Source: Campanula takesimana
Lineage: Eukaryota > Streptophyta > Magnoliopsida > Asterales > Campanulaceae
DNA: 64,000 bases
NCBI GenBank assembly: GCA_026119855.1
Contig: JAOWBW010001049.1
Location: 620,001 to 684,000, forward strand
Direction: 5' to 3'
This document shows, in pieces, positions 62,005 through 64,000 of the stretch. The position numbers were made by a program, and so were the translations under genes. Each line of letters begins with the position of its first letter. Position 1 is the stretch's first letter. The notes under the pieces were generated by a model. That model did no database searches. It saw only the letters and a list, made by a program, of their open reading frames with translations, and was not told where the DNA came from.

Positions 62005-63582
62005 ATGTCTGGAAGAAGAAACAGAGGAGGTACTAGTGGGGCACAGAATCAGAATGATACAAGGGAAGAAGCCCGTGCCATGTTTCAAGGCATGTTTGAG
62101 GCGGCCATGAAGGCCATACATGATCAAGGTCCGAGGGTAGAACAAGCACCACCCCGCTATGGATTGGAGCAATTTCTGAAGTTGAAACCGGTTGAATTCA
62201 ATGGGGAACCCGATGTAAGGAAAGCTGAGTTATGGATTGAGTCTATGGAGAAGATTTATGATGTATTTGGGTGTTCGGATGAGGACAAGGTCCGGTTCGT
62301 GGCTTACAAGCTTGTGGGAGCCGCCGAGCATTGGTGGAAAGGTATTAAAGCTACTTGGGATGATACTCACACGGTGTATGCGTGGGAGTTGTTCGTGCGC
62401 AAGTTCAAGGAGCATTTTATTCCGGTTGTTGATCAAAACCGAAAGGAGATCGAGCTACTCAACTTGGAGCAAGGTGTGTTGTCTATAGCACAATACTCGG
62501 CTAAGTTCATAGAATTAGCCCGGTATTGCGACTATTTAGTGAGGACCGAGGAACAAAAGGCTATGAGATTCATTCGGGGGTTGAAGACCTCCATCCGTAC
62601 TCAACTGATTGCTCAACGGATTGTGACTTTCCAAGATGCGGTGGACCGAGCCTATTTGATAGAACAAGATATTGGGGAACATAAGAGGAATACCGAGGTA
62701 GCTAACCCGAGTAAGCAAGGAGCTCAAGGCAAGCCACAACACCGTTCCGATAACCGAGGTAACTTTGGGGGACAATCTCAGTTCCGAGGGCAACCGATCC
62801 CAAGGAACCCGGGTACCACTTCCGGGAACCTAATTAGGAAGCCTTGTACCTTTTGTCAGAAGGTAGGCCATGCGGAGGATAAGTGTTGGAAAAAGCAAGG
62901 AAGGTGCACCAATTGTGGTGAAATGGGGCACTTTGCGAGAGAGTGCACGAGGCATCGAGGTCAAGCATCCGGGTCAGGAGTTGGTACTAATCAGGGTCAG
63001 AAAAGGGATGCCGCGGGGAAGCCCAAGGTTCAAGGGAAGGTTTATGCCATGAATCAACAACAAGCTACCGATGATCCATCCGTTATTGGAGGTATTGTTT
63101 CTGTGTCTAATGTGAGCGCACGAGCGTTAGTAGATTCAGGATCATCTCATTCATACATTTCTGTGAAATTTGCTTCCATGTTAAATGCTGCATTCGAGTC
63201 TTTACCGTACGTGCTAGAGGTGTCGACCCCTATAGGAGAATGCTTGATTTCTGATCGAGTCTTTCGTGCTTGTGATGTGGTTATTTTCGGTCGAGTCCTT
63301 TGTGCAGATTTGGTAGTTCTTCCTATCCAAGACTTTGATGTCATTTTGGGTATGGATTGGTTGAGCAAGTTTCATGCTTCTGTTGATTGCCGTAAGAAAA
63401 CCGTTACTTTTTCTATTCCCGATGTGCCTAAGTTTGTGTTTGAGGCTAGTCCTCTGAGTAGAAGGGTTCGCTTAAGTTCTTATTTGAAAGCGAGAAAATT
63501 ATTGCATAGTGGTTGTGAGGGTATTTGGCTAGTGTTCTTGATACTAGGAAAGAATCCCCTAGTTTGGATAGTGTTCGGGTAG
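62005..63582 (+). CDS. Gag-protease of gypsy-C, ending at a frameshift
   Basis: The ATG at 62005 (MSGRRNRGGTSGAQNQND) follows an LTR, primer site and 100-nt leader. Residues ~60-220 form the retrotransposon gag domain (FNGEPDVRKAELWIESMEKI, AAEHWWKGIKATW, FVRKFKEHFIP, EQKAMRFIRGLKTSIRTQL). Two zinc knuckles follow near residues 280-315 (CTFCQKVGHAEDKC and CTNCGEMGHFAREC). The aspartic protease lies at ~360-470, with active site ALVDSGSSHSYIS and the flap-region block VILGMDWLSKFHASVDC. From ~505 (after KLLHSGCEG) the reading goes out of frame and ends 20 residues later. The gag and protease parts look intact and the element may be young. Confidence 0.95.
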   Translation: MSGRRNRGGTSGAQNQNDTREEARAMFQGMFEAAMKAIHDQGPRVEQAPPRYGLEQFLKLKPVEFNGEPDVRKAELWIESMEKIYDVFGCSDEDKVRFVAYKLVGAAEHWWKGIKATWDDTHTVYAWELFVRKFKEHFIPVVDQNRKEIELLNLEQGVLSIAQYSAKFIELARYCDYLVRTEEQKAMRFIRGLKTSIRTQLIAQRIVTFQDAVDRAYLIEQDIGEHKRNTEVANPSKQGAQGKPQHRSDNRGNFGGQSQFRGQPIPRNPGTTSGNLIRKPCTFCQKVGHAEDKCWKKQGRCTNCGEMGHFARECTRHRGQASGSGVGTNQGQKRDAAGKPKVQGKVYAMNQQQATDDPSVIGGIVSVSNVSARALVDSGSSHSYISVKFASMLNAAFESLPYVLEVSTPIGECLISDRVFRACDVVIFGRVLCADLVVLPIQDFDVILGMDWLSKFHASVDCRKKTVTFSIPDVPKFVFEASPLSRRVRLSSYLKARKLLHSGCEGIWLVFLILGKNPLVWIVFG

Positions 63583-64000
63583 TCCGGGAATTTCCCGATG
63601 TTTTCTCTACCGAGTATGATATGCCTCCCGATCGTGAGATTGAGTTTTGTATAGACCTTTTGCCGGGTACGGCTCCGATTTCGAAAGCACCTTATAGGTT
63701 AGCTCCCGCAGAATTGAAGGAATTAAAGGTTCAGTTGCAAGAGTTGCTTGATCGAGGGTTTATCCGCCCTAGTGTTTCCCCGTGGGGAGCACCGGTTTTA
63801 TTTGTGCGGAAGAAAGACGGTTCCTTGAGATTGTGTATAGATTACCGGAAGTTGAATCAGGTTACAGTGAAGAATAAGTATCCTCTACCCCATATTGATG
63901 ATTTGTTTGATCAGCTTCAAGGGTCCGTGGTTTTCTCTAAACTTGATTTGAGGAGTGGGTACCATCAGTTGAAGGTCAGATCGGAGGATATTCCGAAGAC
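63522..64000 (+). pseudogene. Reverse transcriptase start of gypsy-C, shifted frame, cut by window end
   Basis: Continuing from the protease in another frame are YLASVLDTRKE, VREFPDVFSTEYDMPPDREI, LLPGTAPISKAPYRLAPAEL, LLDRGFIRPSVSPWGAPVLF, VRKKDGSLRLCIDYRKLNQV, NKYPLPHIDDLFDQLQG and FSKLDLRSGYHQL, which carries the first catalytic Asp (KLDLRSGYHQ). A single missing base near 63521 accounts for the shift. It is a recent mutation or a base-calling error, because everything after it is well preserved. The frame is open to 64000. Confidence 0.9.

Larger units (their letters stand above)
59737..64000 (+). mobile_element. Gypsy-C: Tekay/Del-like Ty3/gypsy retrotransposon, 5' portion
   Basis: A 5' LTR (59737-61883), an iMet-like primer site and a gag-protease-RT frame run off the window end. 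The primer type, two-knuckle gag, protease wording (DSGSSHSYIS, MDWLSKFHASVDC) and RT start fit the Tekay/Del chromovirus branch. A chromodomain would be expected at the pol C-terminus beyond 64000. It inserted into array sequence. The far end is not visible, so no target duplication can be checked. Confidence 0.9.

Overview
The window is repeat-rich nuclear DNA of a flowering plant, most likely a eudicot. The evidence is nested Ty1/copia and Ty3/gypsy LTR retrotransposons with plant-type tRNA-iMet primer sites, Stowaway MITEs with TA target duplications, a Mutator-like element with a 9-bp target duplication, (TA)n tracts and strong AT bias. I see no host protein gene, tRNA or rRNA. Every coding region that I can name belongs to a mobile element. 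The species cannot be fixed from sequence alone.

Layout. (1) 1-3013: an AT-rich long-inverted-repeat element (1-1660) with a Stowaway MITE in its loop, then a second Stowaway-like MITE (2017-2346). (2) 3023-23840: a three-level nest. A Mutator-like element with 240-bp TIRs was invaded by a minus-strand SIRE-type copia (copia-1, 3303-22800, TSD acaat). Copia-1 was then invaded inside gag by a minus-strand non-autonomous Tat/Ogre-type element that carries only gag (12192-20770, TSD cttag). (3) 23850-30713: MITEs, palindromes, short tandem repeats, a long-TIR element (25553-28285) with another inverted-repeat element inside it, and a truncated copia relic (29556-30713). (4) 30714-40283: an LTR-like sequence interrupted by a minus-strand gypsy element (gypsy-A, 30923-39255, TSD gtggg) whose LTRs are nearly identical but whose coding region is decayed. 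(5) 40328-59507: a (TA)n-flanked TIR element containing a 114-bp tandem array. It is interrupted by a second SIRE-type copia (copia-2, 40960-51546, TSD aatac) and by a gag/pol-less gypsy element (gypsy-B, 51635-58657) with a truncated 5' LTR. (6) 59737-64000: the 5' part of a plus-strand Tekay/Del-like gypsy (gypsy-C) with LTR, primer site, gag, protease and the start of reverse transcriptase, cut by the window edge.

How the parts work together. Copia-1 and copia-2 both have the order gag, protease, integrase, RT, RNase H, plus an extra 3' ORF (often called env-like) with its own CT-rich, gene-like leader. In copia-1 that ORF is split by a convincing 709-nt intron. Neither element has an uninterrupted pol. 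Gypsy-A, gypsy-B and the Tat-type element lack usable pol and could only have moved with enzymes supplied in trans.

Most notable observation. Each copia is peppered, in LTRs, spacers and variable coding linkers, with its own short palindromic word: TGCGCA in copia-1, and AGTGTTG/CAACACT with GGTAACAC in copia-2. Family-specific words spread through an element that also encodes an extra protein recall the VANC anti-silencing proteins of VANDAL elements. I propose, as inference only, an analogous self-recognition system in SIRE-type copia elements. Separately, the LTRs of several unrelated families carry paired CpG-rich boxes, and three gypsy LTR families share a TGAGAT-ATCTCA hairpin module.
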